Origin: an uncultured Rhizobium sp. | GTDB lineage: Bacteria; Pseudomonadota; Alphaproteobacteria; Rhizobiales; Rhizobiaceae | DNA: 64,000 bases | Reading direction: 5' to 3' | Assembly: GCA_945952415.1 (NCBI GenBank) | Contig: CAMFIF010000003.1 | Span: forward strand, 62,001 to 126,000 | Shown here: in pieces, positions 10,379-21,081 of the stretch | How the letters are laid out: the number at the start of each line of letters is the position of its first letter | Position numbering within the stretch: the stretch's first letter is position 1 | The notes under the pieces: model-generated | The model's input: the letters and a program-made list of their open reading frames with translations, nothing else | Told to the model about the DNA's origin: nothing | Database searches by the model: none | Program-made: the position numbers and the translations under genes

Positions 10379-11647
10379 TCAGGCGCTTGCGCCAGCCGTC
10401 TTGCCGCTCTTTTCGAGCACGGCTTCGGTGATCGAATTCGGAATGCGGCGCGGCGTTTCGAACAGGCCGAGCAGCGGCATGATCACGATGAAGAAGGCGA
10501 AGTAGTAGAGCGTACCGAGCTGCGCCATGAAGGTGTAGAGGTCGGTGGGCTGACGCGAGCCGAGCCAGCCGAGCAGGATGCAGTCGACGACGAACAGCCA
10601 GTAGAACAGCTTGTACCACGGACGGTAGACGGCCGAGCGCACCTTGGACGTATCGAGCCAGGGGAGGAAGAACAGCACGATGATCGAGCCGAACATCACC
10701 AGAACGCCGCCGAGCTTCGAGTCGATCGGGCCGATGTTGAAGGTGATGGCGCGCAGCATCGCGTAGAACGGCAGGTAATACCATTCCGGAACGATGTGAG
10801 CCGGGGTCTTCAGCGCGTTGGCCTGGATGTAGTTGTCCGGATGACCGAGATAGTTCGGCATGTAGAAGACGAACCAGGCATAGACGATCAGGAAGATCGA
10901 TACGCCGAGCGCATCCTTCAGCGTCGCATAGGGCGTGAAGGGCACGGTATCGGTCTTGGTCTTGACTTCGACGCCGGTCGGGTTGGTCTGGCCAGTCACG
11001 TGCAGGGCCCAGATGTGCAGCACGACGACGCCGGCGATCATGAAGGGCAGCAAGTAATGCAGCGAGAAGAAGCGGTTCAGCGTCGGATTGTCGACCGCAA
11101 AGCCGCCGAGCAGGAACTGCTGGATCCACTCGCCCACCCAGGGGAAGGCCGAGAAGAAGCCGGTGATAACGGTTGCGCCCCAGAAGGACATCTGACCCCA
11201 GGGCAGAACATAGCCCATGAAGCCGGTTGCCATCATCAGGAGGTAGATGACCACGCCGAGAATCCAGAGGATTTCGCGCGGCGCCTTGTAGGAACCGTAA
11301 TAGAGGCCGCGGGCAATGTGCAGATAGACCGCGATGAAGAAGAAGGAGGCGCCGTTGGCATGCATGTAGCGCAGCAGCCAGCCATGGTTCACGTCGCGCA
11401 TGATCTTTTCGACCGAGGCGAAGGCAACCGTGGTTTCGGCGGCATAATGCATGGCAAGAACCACGCCGGTGAGGATCTGCACGATCAGCATGACCGAGAG
11501 CATCGCACCGAAGGTGTAGGCATAGTTCAGGTTGCGCGGAACCGGATAGGCAACGAAGCTGTCATAGATCATGCGCGGCAGCGGCAGGCGCGCGTCGATC
11601 CACTTCTCAAGTCCGGTCGATGGTTCGTAAGACGAATGACCACTCAT
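10379..11647 (-). CDS. petB: Cytochrome b of the bc1 complex
   Basis: [53 protein letters not shown]. Confidence 0.97.
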   Translation of the reverse strand: MSGHSSYEPSTGLEKWIDARLPLPRMIYDSFVAYPVPRNLNYAYTFGAMLSVMLIVQILTGVVLAMHYAAETTVAFASVEKIMRDVNHGWLLRYMHANGASFFFIAVYLHIARGLYYGSYKAPREILWILGVVIYLLMMATGFMGYVLPWGQMSFWGATVITGFFSAFPWVGEWIQQFLLGGFAVDNPTLNRFFSLHYLLPFMIAGVVVLHIWALHVTGQTNPTGVEVKTKTDTVPFTPYATLKDALGVSIFLIVYAWFVFYMPNYLGHPDNYIQANALKTPAHIVPEWYYLPFYAMLRAITFNIGPIDSKLGGVLVMFGSIIVLFFLPWLDTSKVRSAVYRPWYKLFYWLFVVDCILLGWLGSRQPTDLYTFMAQLGTLYYFAFFIVIMPLLGLFETPRRIPNSITEAVLEKSGKTAGASA

Positions 11648-11660
11648 AATCAGTATCCCC

Positions 11661-12239
11661 TTAACCGATCTTGATCACTGTATCGGAAATGAACGAATAG
11701 TTCGGAACGGCAAGGTTCATCGGAGCCGGACCCTTACGGATACGGCCTGCCGTATCGTAGTGGGAACCGTGGCACGGACAGAACCAGCCGCCGAAATCCC
11801 CCGCCTGACCGAGCGGCACGCAGCCGAGATGGGTGCAGGAGCCGATCATCACGATCCAGTTTTCCTTGCCTTCGCCGGCGGAGCGGGAAACATCGGTGGC
11901 CTGCGCGTCGGGAGCGATATTGGCGTTGCGCGCAACCGGATCCTTGAGGTCGGTCAGCTGTACGGCCTTGGCTTCTTCCACTTCCTTGTCGGTGCGGTTG
12001 CGGATGAAGATCGGCTTTCCGCGCCACTTGGCCGTCAGCGACATGCCCGGCTGCAGCGCCGAAACGTCGACTTCGATCGAGGCGAGAGCGAGCGTCGAAG
12101 CGTCCGGCCGCATCTGGTCGATAAACGGCCATGCAACGGCCGCTGCGCCGACTGCGCCGGCCATTCCTGTGGTCAGATAAAGGAAATCGCGGCGAGTTGG
12201 CTCGCCCAAGGTTTCGCTTTTGATGTCGTGTTCGCTCAC
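11661..12239 (-). CDS. petA: Ubiquinol-cytochrome c reductase Rieske iron-sulfur subunit
   Basis: [10 protein letters not shown] and [20 protein letters not shown] Rieske boxes; TAT-like N-terminus ([10 protein letters not shown]). Confidence 0.97.
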   Translation of the reverse strand: MSEHDIKSETLGEPTRRDFLYLTTGMAGAVGAAAVAWPFIDQMRPDASTLALASIEVDVSALQPGMSLTAKWRGKPIFIRNRTDKEVEEAKAVQLTDLKDPVARNANIAPDAQATDVSRSAGEGKENWIVMIGSCTHLGCVPLGQAGDFGGWFCPCHGSHYDTAGRIRKGPAPMNLAVPNYSFISDTVIKIG

Positions 12240-12515
12240 GGCTTAACCATCCTCTCACGCAATAAGTCTGCGATTGATCCGTAGTGCCCCCGCCGAATCA
12301 ATCCCGTGGCCATAGTTTAGCCACAGATTCCCCGGCAATCCGGCGCGTTCTATGCCTGATCAGCGTTTATGTCCAGCCTTCGCAAGGAGATAAGGACGGT
12401 TTGTCGCGGGATTTTCTTGGTGAATAACGGGCGAAGCCGGCCGTGAAAATGGGCGAGGCCCATACCTCCCCGCGCCCATGCCTTTGCACCCATGAGGGAC
12501 AAGGCGCGGAAAGCC

Positions 12516-14456
12516 CTATTCCGCTGCCTCGTCGAGCGCGATGAAGCCGCCCGATTGCCGGGCCCAGAGCTCGGCATAAAGACCGCCGGCGGCAATCAGC
12601 GCCGCATGCGTGCCCTCCTCGATGATCCGCCCCTTGTCCATCACGACGAGACGGTCGAGAGCGGCGATGGTGGAGAGCCGATGGGCGATGGCAAGCACCG
12701 TCTTGCCCTCCATCAGCCGGTCGAGATTGGTCTGGATTGCCGCTTCCACCTCTGAATCGAGCGCCGAGGTTGCCTCGTCGAGCACGAGGATCGGCGCATC
12801 CTTGAGGAGCACGCGGGCAATGGCGATGCGCTGGCGCTGACCGCCCGAGAGCTTCACGCCCCGCTCGCCCACATGGGCGTCGAGCCCCTTGCGGCCGTTC
12901 TGGTCCTGGAGCCCGGCAATGAAGATATCCGCTTCCGCCAGCCGGATCGCGCGGTTGAGTTCGTCCTCGCTCGCCCCCGGCCGGCCGAGCAGGATATTGT
13001 CGCGGATCGAGCGATTGAGCAGCGCCGTATCCTGCGTAACCATGCCGATCTGTGCCCGAAGCGATGTCTGGGTCACGGCCGAGACATCTTCGCCGCCGAT
13101 GGATATGCGCCCGGCCTCCACGTCGTGGAAGCGGAGAAGCAGGTTGACGAGCGTGGACTTGCCGGCGCCCGAGCGGCCGACGATACCCACCTTCTCTCCC
13201 GGGCGGATGGTGAGGTTCAGGCCTTCGATCACGCCCTTGCCGCGCCCGTAATGGAAGGTCACGTCATCGAAGCGGATCTCCGTGGATTGCGGGCAGATTG
13301 GCCGCGCATCGGGACGATCCTTGAGACGGATCGGTTCGGACAGCATCTCGGCCGCATTCTGGATGGTGCCGATATTGCGCATCACCGAGTTGAAATGGGT
13401 CATCATACGGCTGAGCAGCATGTTCAGCCGCAGAACCAGACCGAGCGTCACGGCAACGCCGCCCGCGGTAATAGCGCCCTTGAACCAGAGATCGACGGAA
13501 TAACCCGCAACGGCCGCGATCATCAGGCCGGAGAGAAGGGCAAGCGACGCCCTGACGCCGGTGATGTGCCGGGCGAAATGCTTCACCGCATCATGCACCT
13601 TCTGGAAGCCCGCCTTGACGTAATTGTCATTGTCCTCCTCGCGCCCGAAGAGCTTCAGCGTCTGGATATTGGCATAGGCATCGACGATCCGGCCCGTGAG
13701 CTGCGAATTCGCCTCGGCCGACCCCCGCGACAACTTGCGGATGCGCGGCACGAAGTACCGGGAAATGGCGAGAAAGCCCAGCACCCAGACCATGACGATT
13801 GCGGCAAGCCGCCAGTCCACCTGTGCGAAGAGGAACATAGTCGAGGCGGTATAGATGACGATGAACCACACATTCTGGAGCAGGGAAACCATCAGGTCGC
13901 CGGTTGCCTGCCCCGCTGCCAGCACCTTGGTGACGATGCGGCCGGAGAAATCGTTCTGGAAGAAGCCCACCGACTGGCGCGCCACATGGGCATAGGCCTG
14001 CCATCGCGACATGGTGTAATAGCCGAGGATGACGGTCTGTTCCTCGACCAGCGCGCCGAGCGTGACGGCCAGGAAGCGCACAAGCACCACCACGGCCAGC
14101 ATGAAGCCAAGCTCGCTGCCATGGGCGGCGATCAGCCCCTGCCAGCCGGCAGCGGGCGAAACGGTGCCCAGCATGTCCACGATCCGGCCAACGAAGTAGA
14201 AGAGCCCTGCCTCCAGCATGGCCACCACGCCGCCGAGCAGCAGCATGGCCAGAAACGGCCAGCGGGCCGGCGAAATATAGAACCACACAAAGGCCCAGAG
14301 CGAGCCGGGAGGCGTGAGGTTCTCCCGCGGCGCGAAGGGATCGATCCAGGTTTCGAAGAGTCGGAGAACGGAGCGGATGAGCATGCCCGCCATATAGGAC
14401 CGATCGCTTCGCCGTCCAACTGAATTTCGTGTAATGATGGCATACGGATTGTTCAC
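12516..14456 (-). CDS. ABC transporter, fused transmembrane and ATPase domains (multidrug/lipid exporter type)
   Basis: Walker A GIVGRSGAGKSTL, signature KLSGGQRQRIAIARVLL, Walker B ILVLDEATSALD. Exact start uncertain. Confidence 0.93.
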   Translation of the reverse strand: MNNPYAIITRNSVGRRSDRSYMAGMLIRSVLRLFETWIDPFAPRENLTPPGSLWAFVWFYISPARWPFLAMLLLGGVVAMLEAGLFYFVGRIVDMLGTVSPAAGWQGLIAAHGSELGFMLAVVVLVRFLAVTLGALVEEQTVILGYYTMSRWQAYAHVARQSVGFFQNDFSGRIVTKVLAAGQATGDLMVSLLQNVWFIVIYTASTMFLFAQVDWRLAAIVMVWVLGFLAISRYFVPRIRKLSRGSAEANSQLTGRIVDAYANIQTLKLFGREEDNDNYVKAGFQKVHDAVKHFARHITGVRASLALLSGLMIAAVAGYSVDLWFKGAITAGGVAVTLGLVLRLNMLLSRMMTHFNSVMRNIGTIQNAAEMLSEPIRLKDRPDARPICPQSTEIRFDDVTFHYGRGKGVIEGLNLTIRPGEKVGIVGRSGAGKSTLVNLLLRFHDVEAGRISIGGEDVSAVTQTSLRAQIGMVTQDTALLNRSIRDNILLGRPGASEDELNRAIRLAEADIFIAGLQDQNGRKGLDAHVGERGVKLSGGQRQRIAIARVLLKDAPILVLDEATSALDSEVEAAIQTNLDRLMEGKTVLAIAHRLSTIAALDRLVVMDKGRIIEEGTHAALIAAGGLYAELWARQSGGFIALDEAAE

Positions 14457-14477
14457 ACCTTATCGGGAGGCACCCTC

Positions 14478-14939
14478 ATGACCAGACCCCTTCTCCTCGC
14501 CTTCGCTCTCATGGCGGTCCTTTCAGCCCCGGCGCTGGCCGGCGACTGGGAACATTATGAAAATGGCCGCTTCCGCTTTTCCATCGATGTGCCCGGCGGC
14601 TTCCTGGCCAAGCCCGCCCCCGAAAATGGCGACGGCCAGAAATGGACGACCCCCGACGGCTATGCCGAACTCATGGCCTATGGCAGCTACGGCGCGCGCT
14701 TCGAGACGGAAAAGGCGGCAGCCAAGGCCGATCCGGCAGCCCGCTATTTCGCCTCCGGCAAGGGCTGGTTCGTCGCCTCCGGACTTCGCGACCGCACGAT
14801 CTTCTACGTCAAGACGATCAGGGGCTGCGACGATGCCCTCATCACCTTCCGCTTCGATTATCCCGCCCTGCGCAAGATCAGCTATGACGGCCTGATCAAG
14901 CGCATCGCCAAGAGCCTGAAGAGCCTCCCCTGCGATTGA
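14478..14939 (+). CDS. Secreted hypothetical protein
   Basis: Signal peptide MTRPLLLAFALMAVLSAPALAGDW; ENGRFRFSIDVPGGF. Confidence 0.7.
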   Translation: MTRPLLLAFALMAVLSAPALAGDWEHYENGRFRFSIDVPGGFLAKPAPENGDGQKWTTPDGYAELMAYGSYGARFETEKAAAKADPAARYFASGKGWFVASGLRDRTIFYVKTIRGCDDALITFRFDYPALRKISYDGLIKRIAKSLKSLPCD

Positions 14940-14954
14940 GCCCACCCTTGTGTA

Positions 14955-14998
14955 TACCCTGGGTAACCCGTATAAAAGAATATTCTGAATTTCAGAAT
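14955..14998 (+). promoter_or_regulatory. Candidate operator region of the downstream TA module
   Basis: Perfect inverted repeats TACCC-T-GGGTA (14955-14965) and ATTCTGAA-T-TTCAGAAT (14982-14998) upstream of the toxin ATG. Confidence 0.55.
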
Positions 14999-15023
14999 TG
15001 TAGCTTTTAAATTACGGTCGCCC

Positions 15024-15326
15024 ATGTTAATCTTGAAACAGACCCAGGCTTTCAGGGATTGGCAGCAATCCCTGAGGGATCCCCTTGCGCAGGCGGCAGT
15101 TGCCTCAAGGCTGGCAAGGCTTGCCTTGGGTCAGCTGGGTGATTGCAAATCTCTGGGTGGAGGTTTGGCGGAGGTTCGCATTCACACGGGGCCTGGCTAT
15201 CGCATCTATTTCCTGCGGCGTGGAAGCGAACTTATTCTACTCCTTTACGGAGGCAGCAAGGCAGATCAGTCACGCGATATAGAACGGGCACGGGATCTTG
15301 CGAGGAGGTACGGCGATGAAGACTGA
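15024..15326 (+). CDS. Type II toxin, RelE/ParE-HigB-like (addiction-module killer protein family)
   Basis: FRDWQQSLRDPLAQAAVASRLARLALGQLGDCKSLGGGLAEVRIHTGPGYRIYF...LLLYGGSKADQSRDIERA pattern. Confidence 0.88.
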   Translation: MLILKQTQAFRDWQQSLRDPLAQAAVASRLARLALGQLGDCKSLGGGLAEVRIHTGPGYRIYFLRRGSELILLLYGGSKADQSRDIERARDLARRYGDED

Positions 15327-15657
15327 GGAATTGCTACCCTATGATCCCGCAGAAACCCTGCGCGACCCGCGGTCCCTTCCCCTCTTCCTCACCCTCGCCT
15401 TCGAAACCGCCGATGCCGGCTATATCGCCCATGCGCTGGGCATTGCGGCCCGCTCCGAGGGGATGACGGAAATCGCCCGGAAGACGGGGCTTTCCCGCGA
15501 GGCGCTTTACCGCTCGCTGACGGAAAATGGCAATCCGACGTTGAAATCCGTGCTCGCGGTTCTCGCCGCCATGGGCCTTTCGCTGGCCGTGGTGGAAAAG
15601 CGAGAGGACGAGGCGGCAGAACCAGAACCTGCCCCAGAGCCCCGCCGAAAGGCATGA
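15316..15657 (+). CDS. Cognate antitoxin, HTH addiction-module antidote
   Basis: ALGIAARSEGMTEIARKTGLSREALYRSLTENGNPTLKSVLAVLAAMGL; overlaps the toxin 3' end by 11 nt. Confidence 0.88.
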   Translation: MKTEELLPYDPAETLRDPRSLPLFLTLAFETADAGYIAHALGIAARSEGMTEIARKTGLSREALYRSLTENGNPTLKSVLAVLAAMGLSLAVVEKREDEAAEPEPAPEPRRKA

Positions 15658-15709
15658 CGCCGGCCCGAAGGCCGGCGTCGCTGCGGATCGAGATGAAGAG
15701 ACAAAGGGA

Positions 15710-17614
15710 TCAGTCCCATTCCTCTTCGGTTTCATATTCGGCTTCCGCCTCGGCGCGAGCCTTCTTGCGGGCCTCCTCTTCCGGATCCACCTGGTCAGGC
15801 AGGAAGCCGCCGGACTGGCGCGCCCAGAGATCGGCATAGATGCCATCGCCGGATGCCAGCGCCTGATGGGTGCCGGTTTCGATGACGGCGCCCTTGTCCA
15901 GCACCACGAGGCGGTCCATTTCGGTCAGCGTCGACAGGCGGTGCGCGATCGCGATCACCGTCTTGCCCTCCATCAGCGAGAAGAGGTTCTCCTGAATGGC
16001 GGCCTCTACCTCTGAGTCAAGCGCCGAAGTCGCCTCGTCGAGGATGAGGATCGGCGCATCCTTGAGGAAGACGCGCGCGATGGCAATGCGCTGGCGCTGG
16101 CCGCCGGAGAGCTTCACGCCCCGTTCGCCCACATGGGCATCGAGACCCTTCCGGCCCTGCAGGTCTTCCAGCTGCTGGATGAAATCCCAGGCATTGGCCC
16201 GCTTGGCGGCGGTGATGATCTCCTCGTCCGTGGCATCGGGACGGCCATAGGCAATGTTTTCGCGGATGGAGCGGTGCAGCAGCGAGGTATCCTGCGTCAC
16301 CACACCGATCATCGAACGCAGGCTGTCCTGCGTTACCGTCGCGATGTCCTGCCCGTCGATGAGAATGCGCCCGCCCTCGAGATCGTAGAAGCGAAGCAGC
16401 ATGTTCATCAGCGTCGTCTTGCCGGCGCCGGAGCGACCAACGAGACCGATCTTCTCCCCCGGACGGATGTGGAGCGAGAGATTGTCGATCACGCCCTTTG
16501 CCTTGCCGTAGTGGAAACGGACATTCTCGAAGCGGATGTCGCCTTCCCTGCCCGCAAGCGGCTTCGCCGCACCGGCATCGACGATGTCATGGGGCTTCGC
16601 CAGCATGTCCATGCCGTCATAGACCATGCCGATGTTTTCGAAGAGCGCGGAAACCTCCCACATGATCCAGTGGGACATGCCATTGATGCGCATGACGAGA
16701 CCAATGGCGATCGCAATCGCCCCGGTCGTCGCATCCCCCGACAGCCAGAACCAGATCGACAGTGCCGCCACGGAGAAGAGCGTGACGTAATTGTTGATCT
16801 CCACCAGCGTCTGCAGCCAGGTCACCAGCCGGAACTGGCGGTATACCGTCTGCAGGAATAGGTTCATGCTCTCGCGGGCATAGGTTTCCTCGCGCCCGGC
16901 ATGGGAGAAGAGCTTTACCGTGGCGATGTTGGTGTAGCTGTCCACCACGCGGCCCGTCATGGTGGACCGGGCATCCGCCTGATCGGACGAGCTCTTGCGC
17001 AACTTCGGAATGAAGAGCGCAATGAGGGTGATGTAGATCACCAGCCAGATCAGGATCGGCAGGACCAGACGCCAGTCCGCACTCGCGACGACGAAGATCA
17101 TCGAGGCGAAATAGGAAACCACATAGATGAAGACGTCGAGCAGCTTCATCACCGTTTCGCGGACCGCAAGCGAGGTCTGCATGACCTTGGTGGCCACGCG
17201 GCCGGCAAAGTCATTGGCAAAGAAGCTCATCGAATGGCGCAGCAGATAGCGATGCATCTGCCACCGGGCAATCATCGGATAATTGCCGAGCAGAACCTGG
17301 TGCATGATGAAGCTGTGGCAGAGGCTCAGCAGCGGCATCGCCACCAGCACGCCGGCCATGGCAATCAGCATGTGGCCATTATCGGCCAGGAAGGTCTCCC
17401 GGCTCGAGGTGGACAGCCAGTCGACGATCGCACCGAGGAACTTGAAGAGCAGCACTTCGCCGGTGCCGAGAATGGCAGTCAGGCAGCCGAGCAGCAGCAG
17501 CCAGGGCGCGGCAGCCCGGGAATAATGCCAGCAGAAGGCAAAGAGTCCCCGCGGGGGCGCCGTGGGAGACTGCTCGGGAAAGGGATTGAGTCGGTTTTCA
17601 AACCAGGCAAACAT
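15710..17614 (-). CDS. ABC transporter, fused transmembrane and ATPase domains (paralog of 12516-14456)
   Basis: GLVGRSGAGKTTL, KLSGGQRQRIAIARVFL, ILILDEATSALD. Start probably MFAWFENRLNPFPE (17614). Confidence 0.93.
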   Translation of the reverse strand: MFAWFENRLNPFPEQSPTAPPRGLFAFCWHYSRAAAPWLLLLGCLTAILGTGEVLLFKFLGAIVDWLSTSSRETFLADNGHMLIAMAGVLVAMPLLSLCHSFIMHQVLLGNYPMIARWQMHRYLLRHSMSFFANDFAGRVATKVMQTSLAVRETVMKLLDVFIYVVSYFASMIFVVASADWRLVLPILIWLVIYITLIALFIPKLRKSSSDQADARSTMTGRVVDSYTNIATVKLFSHAGREETYARESMNLFLQTVYRQFRLVTWLQTLVEINNYVTLFSVAALSIWFWLSGDATTGAIAIAIGLVMRINGMSHWIMWEVSALFENIGMVYDGMDMLAKPHDIVDAGAAKPLAGREGDIRFENVRFHYGKAKGVIDNLSLHIRPGEKIGLVGRSGAGKTTLMNMLLRFYDLEGGRILIDGQDIATVTQDSLRSMIGVVTQDTSLLHRSIRENIAYGRPDATDEEIITAAKRANAWDFIQQLEDLQGRKGLDAHVGERGVKLSGGQRQRIAIARVFLKDAPILILDEATSALDSEVEAAIQENLFSLMEGKTVIAIAHRLSTLTEMDRLVVLDKGAVIETGTHQALASGDGIYADLWARQSGGFLPDQVDPEEEARKKARAEAEAEYETEEEWD

Positions 17615-17937
17615 AGGATTTGTCCTTAAGAGACGGAGCCCGGACGGCAAGACGCACCGGTCAGGAATTCGCGGCGGGACGTCCGGATGCGCTCACGCGC
17701 AGGATGAATGGTGTTTACGGAAAATACGCGAGGCCTGACGGGGTGTCAGGGTGTGGCTGGTCGCCATGCGAGGAGGCGCGTCACAGCGTCTGTTGTCACG
17801 GCGGCCTCCTGTTTCGCGTTTAAGATGTCAGGACACTATCGCGAGCCCGGCGATTTGGGAACTATCAATTTTGGCGGGGCCGCCCTTCGCCGACGCCATG
17901 TTGCCGGAACACCACATTGCCGCTAGAGAAATCGCCC

Positions 17938-18414
17938 ATGAACAAGCCCCGCATCGCCCTTTATCAGCCCGACATTCCCGGAAACACCGGCACCATCCTG
18001 CGGCTTGCGGCCTGCCTCGGCTTCGGCGTCGACATTATCGAGCCCGCCGGCTTCGATCTCTCCGACCGCAACCTGAAGCGGGCGGGCATGGATTATCTGG
18101 CCCTTGCCGCACTGACCCGGCACGTCACCTTCGAGCGGTTCGAGGAATGGGCTGTCGGCAACGGCCGGCGCCTGGTGCTCGCCACCACCCGGGCGTCCCT
18201 GCCCTATTGCGATTTTCGTTTCTCGGCGGAGGACATTCTTCTCTTCGGCCGGGAAAGTGCCGGCGTGCCCGATGCCGTTCATGCACGGGCCGATGCGCGG
18301 ATCCGCATTCCCATGGTCGAGGGCCAACGCTCGATCAACCTGGCCGTGTCGGTGGGCATGATCGCCGGGGAAGCGCTGCGCCAGACCGGCACGTTTCCGG
18401 ACCGTCAAAATTAA
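17938..18414 (+). CDS. trmL: tRNA (cytidine(34)-2'-O)-methyltransferase (SPOUT)
   Basis: MNKPRIALYQPDIPGNTGTILRLAACLG...LLFGRESAGVPDAVH...RSINLAVSVGMI. Confidence 0.93.
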   Translation: MNKPRIALYQPDIPGNTGTILRLAACLGFGVDIIEPAGFDLSDRNLKRAGMDYLALAALTRHVTFERFEEWAVGNGRRLVLATTRASLPYCDFRFSAEDILLFGRESAGVPDAVHARADARIRIPMVEGQRSINLAVSVGMIAGEALRQTGTFPDRQN

Positions 18415-18485
18415 CGAACGCCCTTTTCCTTTTGTTTAGATTTCAGTGTTACCTGATATTCTAAATCAATGAAGGATGAGATTGC

Positions 18486-18746
18486 ATGCCACGCAAAGCG
18501 CCGATCGAAACCCGCAGCAAAGAGGACGAAGTTCTCATCCCCACACGGCATGGCACCGAAACAGCGCCGTCGCACCCGACAAGGCGCCGATACCTGGCGC
18601 TCGGCCACGCGATGCTTTTCGGAAAGGTTGCGGCCCTTATCGGCGTATCCTTTCTTCTGAGCCTGCCGGCAGCGGCCCGTTTGATCCACACCGGCCTCTT
18701 TGCCATAGCCATAGCCTTCATCGGCGGGCCATTCCTCTCCTCCTGA
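18486..18746 (+). CDS. Small hypothetical membrane protein
   Basis: 86 aa with charged N-terminus and two hydrophobic segments; coding evidence is weak. Confidence 0.4.
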   Translation: MPRKAPIETRSKEDEVLIPTRHGTETAPSHPTRRRYLALGHAMLFGKVAALIGVSFLLSLPAAARLIHTGLFAIAIAFIGGPFLSS

Positions 18747-18771
18747 TCCCTGCGCAAAAGCCGGAGTCCTC

Positions 18772-19611
18772 ATGACCCAAGAGAAAACCATGGAAATCCT
18801 GGACAAGAAGCTCGAGAAGGCGGAATCGCGCGGGGAACTGCGCTTGCATTTCCAGCCCCGCATCGACATTGAATCCGGCCGGATCGTCTCGGCCGAGGCT
18901 CTCCTGCGCTGGGAACAGGACGGCAGCCTGGTGCCGCCCGACAATTTCATCCCCATCGCCGAAAAGACCGGGCTTATCCGCGATATCGGCGCCTGGGTGA
19001 TCGAGGAAGCCTGCCGCAACTGTCGCCGCTGGCAGGAAATCGGGCTGAAAGGGCTGCCGGTTTCGGTCAATGTCTCGGCGGTGCAGTTTCGCTGGGGCGA
19101 CCTGGAGCGGATCGTCGCCGATGCACTGCGCCATTCGGGCCTCGATCCCAACCTGCTGGAAATCGAGATCACCGAAAGCCGAACGCTGGAGGAAGAGGAT
19201 ACGAGCGGCCAGATCACCCGCATTGCCGCAACCGGGGTGCGCGTTGCGATTGACGATTTCGGCAGGGGCTATTCTAATCTCGCCCGCATCGGTCAGCTGG
19301 ATGTGCAGACGCTGAAGATCGACAAGTACTTCGTCAACAATCTCGAAGGCGATCCGAAAGCGCTGGCGCTGCTGGCGGCGATTGTCGATCTCTCGCGACG
19401 CATGGGGCTCGAAGCCGTGGTCGAGGGCGTGGAAACCCAGGCCGTTGCCGCCCAGCTTGCCACCATCGGATGCTCGCGCGCCCAGGGCTTTCTCTGGTCG
19501 AAGCCGCTGCCGCCGGTGGAATTCGAAACCTTTGCGCTCGCCCTGACACCGATAATGGTGCAGACGGAAACGTCCGAAGACGCCTGGAAGGCCCGCCGCC
19601 TCAGCGCCTGA
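18772..19611 (+). CDS. Stand-alone EAL-domain c-di-GMP phosphodiesterase
   Basis: AEALLRW, SVNVSAVQF, EIEITES, IDDFGRGYSNL, LKIDKYFV, VVEGVET, QGFLWSKPL; catalytic residues appear conserved. Confidence 0.93.
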   Translation: MTQEKTMEILDKKLEKAESRGELRLHFQPRIDIESGRIVSAEALLRWEQDGSLVPPDNFIPIAEKTGLIRDIGAWVIEEACRNCRRWQEIGLKGLPVSVNVSAVQFRWGDLERIVADALRHSGLDPNLLEIEITESRTLEEEDTSGQITRIAATGVRVAIDDFGRGYSNLARIGQLDVQTLKIDKYFVNNLEGDPKALALLAAIVDLSRRMGLEAVVEGVETQAVAAQLATIGCSRAQGFLWSKPLPPVEFETFALALTPIMVQTETSEDAWKARRLSA

Positions 19612-19635
19612 ACTGCGCCGGCTTCTCTGAAGACA

Positions 19636-19896
19636 TCAATCCGCGCTGGGCAGCCGCCGCATGGTGAACTCTATCCTGTCCCCCTCCAGCTGGCGCCAGC
19701 TTTCCACCTCGGTCCAGTAGGCTGCCTTGGGAAATGCATCGAACCATTCCCGCGCCTTGACCCGCGCATCCTCGCGGCTCATGCAGAAGGTTTCGCGCAC
19801 GAAACCCTGGCCCGGCGCTGCGCTGCCGGCGGCGCGATGCGCCCGAATGCGCTTCTTCAGGCCATCGAATGCGGGCGGTCCGGGAATGCGTGCCAT
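19636..19896 (-). CDS. Hypothetical protein
   Basis: ORF 19636..19920; likely start MARIPGPPAFDGL. Confidence 0.5.
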   Translation of the reverse strand: MARIPGPPAFDGLKKRIRAHRAAGSAAPGQGFVRETFCMSREDARVKAREWFDAFPKAAYWTEVESWRQLEGDRIEFTMRRLPSAD

Positions 19897-20056
19897 GGCT
19901 GCCGATCCTTTCTCCCGCAAAACATAATCATCCTCCGTTCGGCTTGCGAGTCAAAAACCGTTAATATAGCCCAATCCCTTGCTGACAGGCCGCCGGCTTG
20001 GCTGCTAGACACGGTTGAATTTTAGCAATCGGCCAAAAACCCATTTGGAGACAGGC

Positions 20057-20968
20057 ATGGAAAGACCGGACTTACCCCGCGGGCTTCCTGAGGATCTCGA
20101 AGAAAAGAAACTGGCGGCCCGTCAATGGTTCGAGCATCTGCGCACGAACATCTGTCAGATCTTCGAGTCGCTGGAAGATGAGCTTTCCGGCCCCTTCCGC
20201 GAGATGAAGCCTGGCCGCTTCATCCAGAAGGAATGGCTGCGCGAGGAAGGCAACGGCGGCGGCGGGCTGATGTCTATGATGGAAGGCCGCGTCTTCGAGA
20301 AGGTCGGCGTCCACACCTCGACCGTCCATGGCGAGTTCTCGCCCGATTTCCGCAACCAGATCCCGGGCGCGGCGGAAGATCCGCGCTTCTGGGCCTCCGG
20401 AATCTCGCTGATCGCCCATCCCCGCAATCCGAACGTGCCGACCGTGCACATGAACACCCGCATGGTGGTCACCACCAGCCTGTGGTTCGGCGGCGGAGCG
20501 GACCTGACCCCGGTGCTCGATCGCCGCCGCACCCAGGAAGACCCGGATACCGAACTCTTCCACAAGGCGATGGAAATCGTCTGCGCCCGCCATCCGGTCG
20601 CCGATTATCCGCGCTTCAAGACCTGGTGCGACGAATATTTCTTCCTGAAGCACAGAAACGAGCCGCGCGGCGTGGGCGGGATCTTTTATGACTGGCTGCA
20701 TTCCGACAGGGAAAAAGGCGGCTGGGCCGCCGATTTCGCTTTCACCCGCGATATGGGCCGGGCCTTTTCCATGGTCTATCCCAAGATCGTGCGCAGCAAT
20801 TTCAACCAGCCCTTCACCGAGGAGGACCGCGAGGAGCAGCTGATCCGGCGCGGACGCTACGTGGAATTCAACCTGCTGTATGACAGGGGCACGATTTTCG
20901 GCCTGAAGACCGGCGGGAATGTGGATTCCATCCTCTCCTCCCTGCCGCCCATGGCCCGCTGGCCTTGA
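20057..20968 (+). CDS. hemF: Oxygen-dependent coproporphyrinogen III oxidase
   Basis: [60 protein letters not shown]. Confidence 0.97.
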   Translation: MERPDLPRGLPEDLEEKKLAARQWFEHLRTNICQIFESLEDELSGPFREMKPGRFIQKEWLREEGNGGGGLMSMMEGRVFEKVGVHTSTVHGEFSPDFRNQIPGAAEDPRFWASGISLIAHPRNPNVPTVHMNTRMVVTTSLWFGGGADLTPVLDRRRTQEDPDTELFHKAMEIVCARHPVADYPRFKTWCDEYFFLKHRNEPRGVGGIFYDWLHSDREKGGWAADFAFTRDMGRAFSMVYPKIVRSNFNQPFTEEDREEQLIRRGRYVEFNLLYDRGTIFGLKTGGNVDSILSSLPPMARWP

Positions 20969-21081
20969 CAGCCTGCGACAAAAAAACAACCCAAGGCTTT
21001 TTTTCGTTGGGGGAACAGGTGATTCGGGCGTAATGTGCGCTGGCAATATCCTTGTAGCATGAATCCACTTGGGAGGGCCTC

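Noticed and set aside
9413-11674. 753 aa plus-strand ORF
   Set aside because: Antisense to petC and petB; no recognisable domain; composition typical of a shadow frame.
12873-14423. 516 aa plus-strand ORF
   Set aside because: Antisense to the ABC exporter; no domain motifs.
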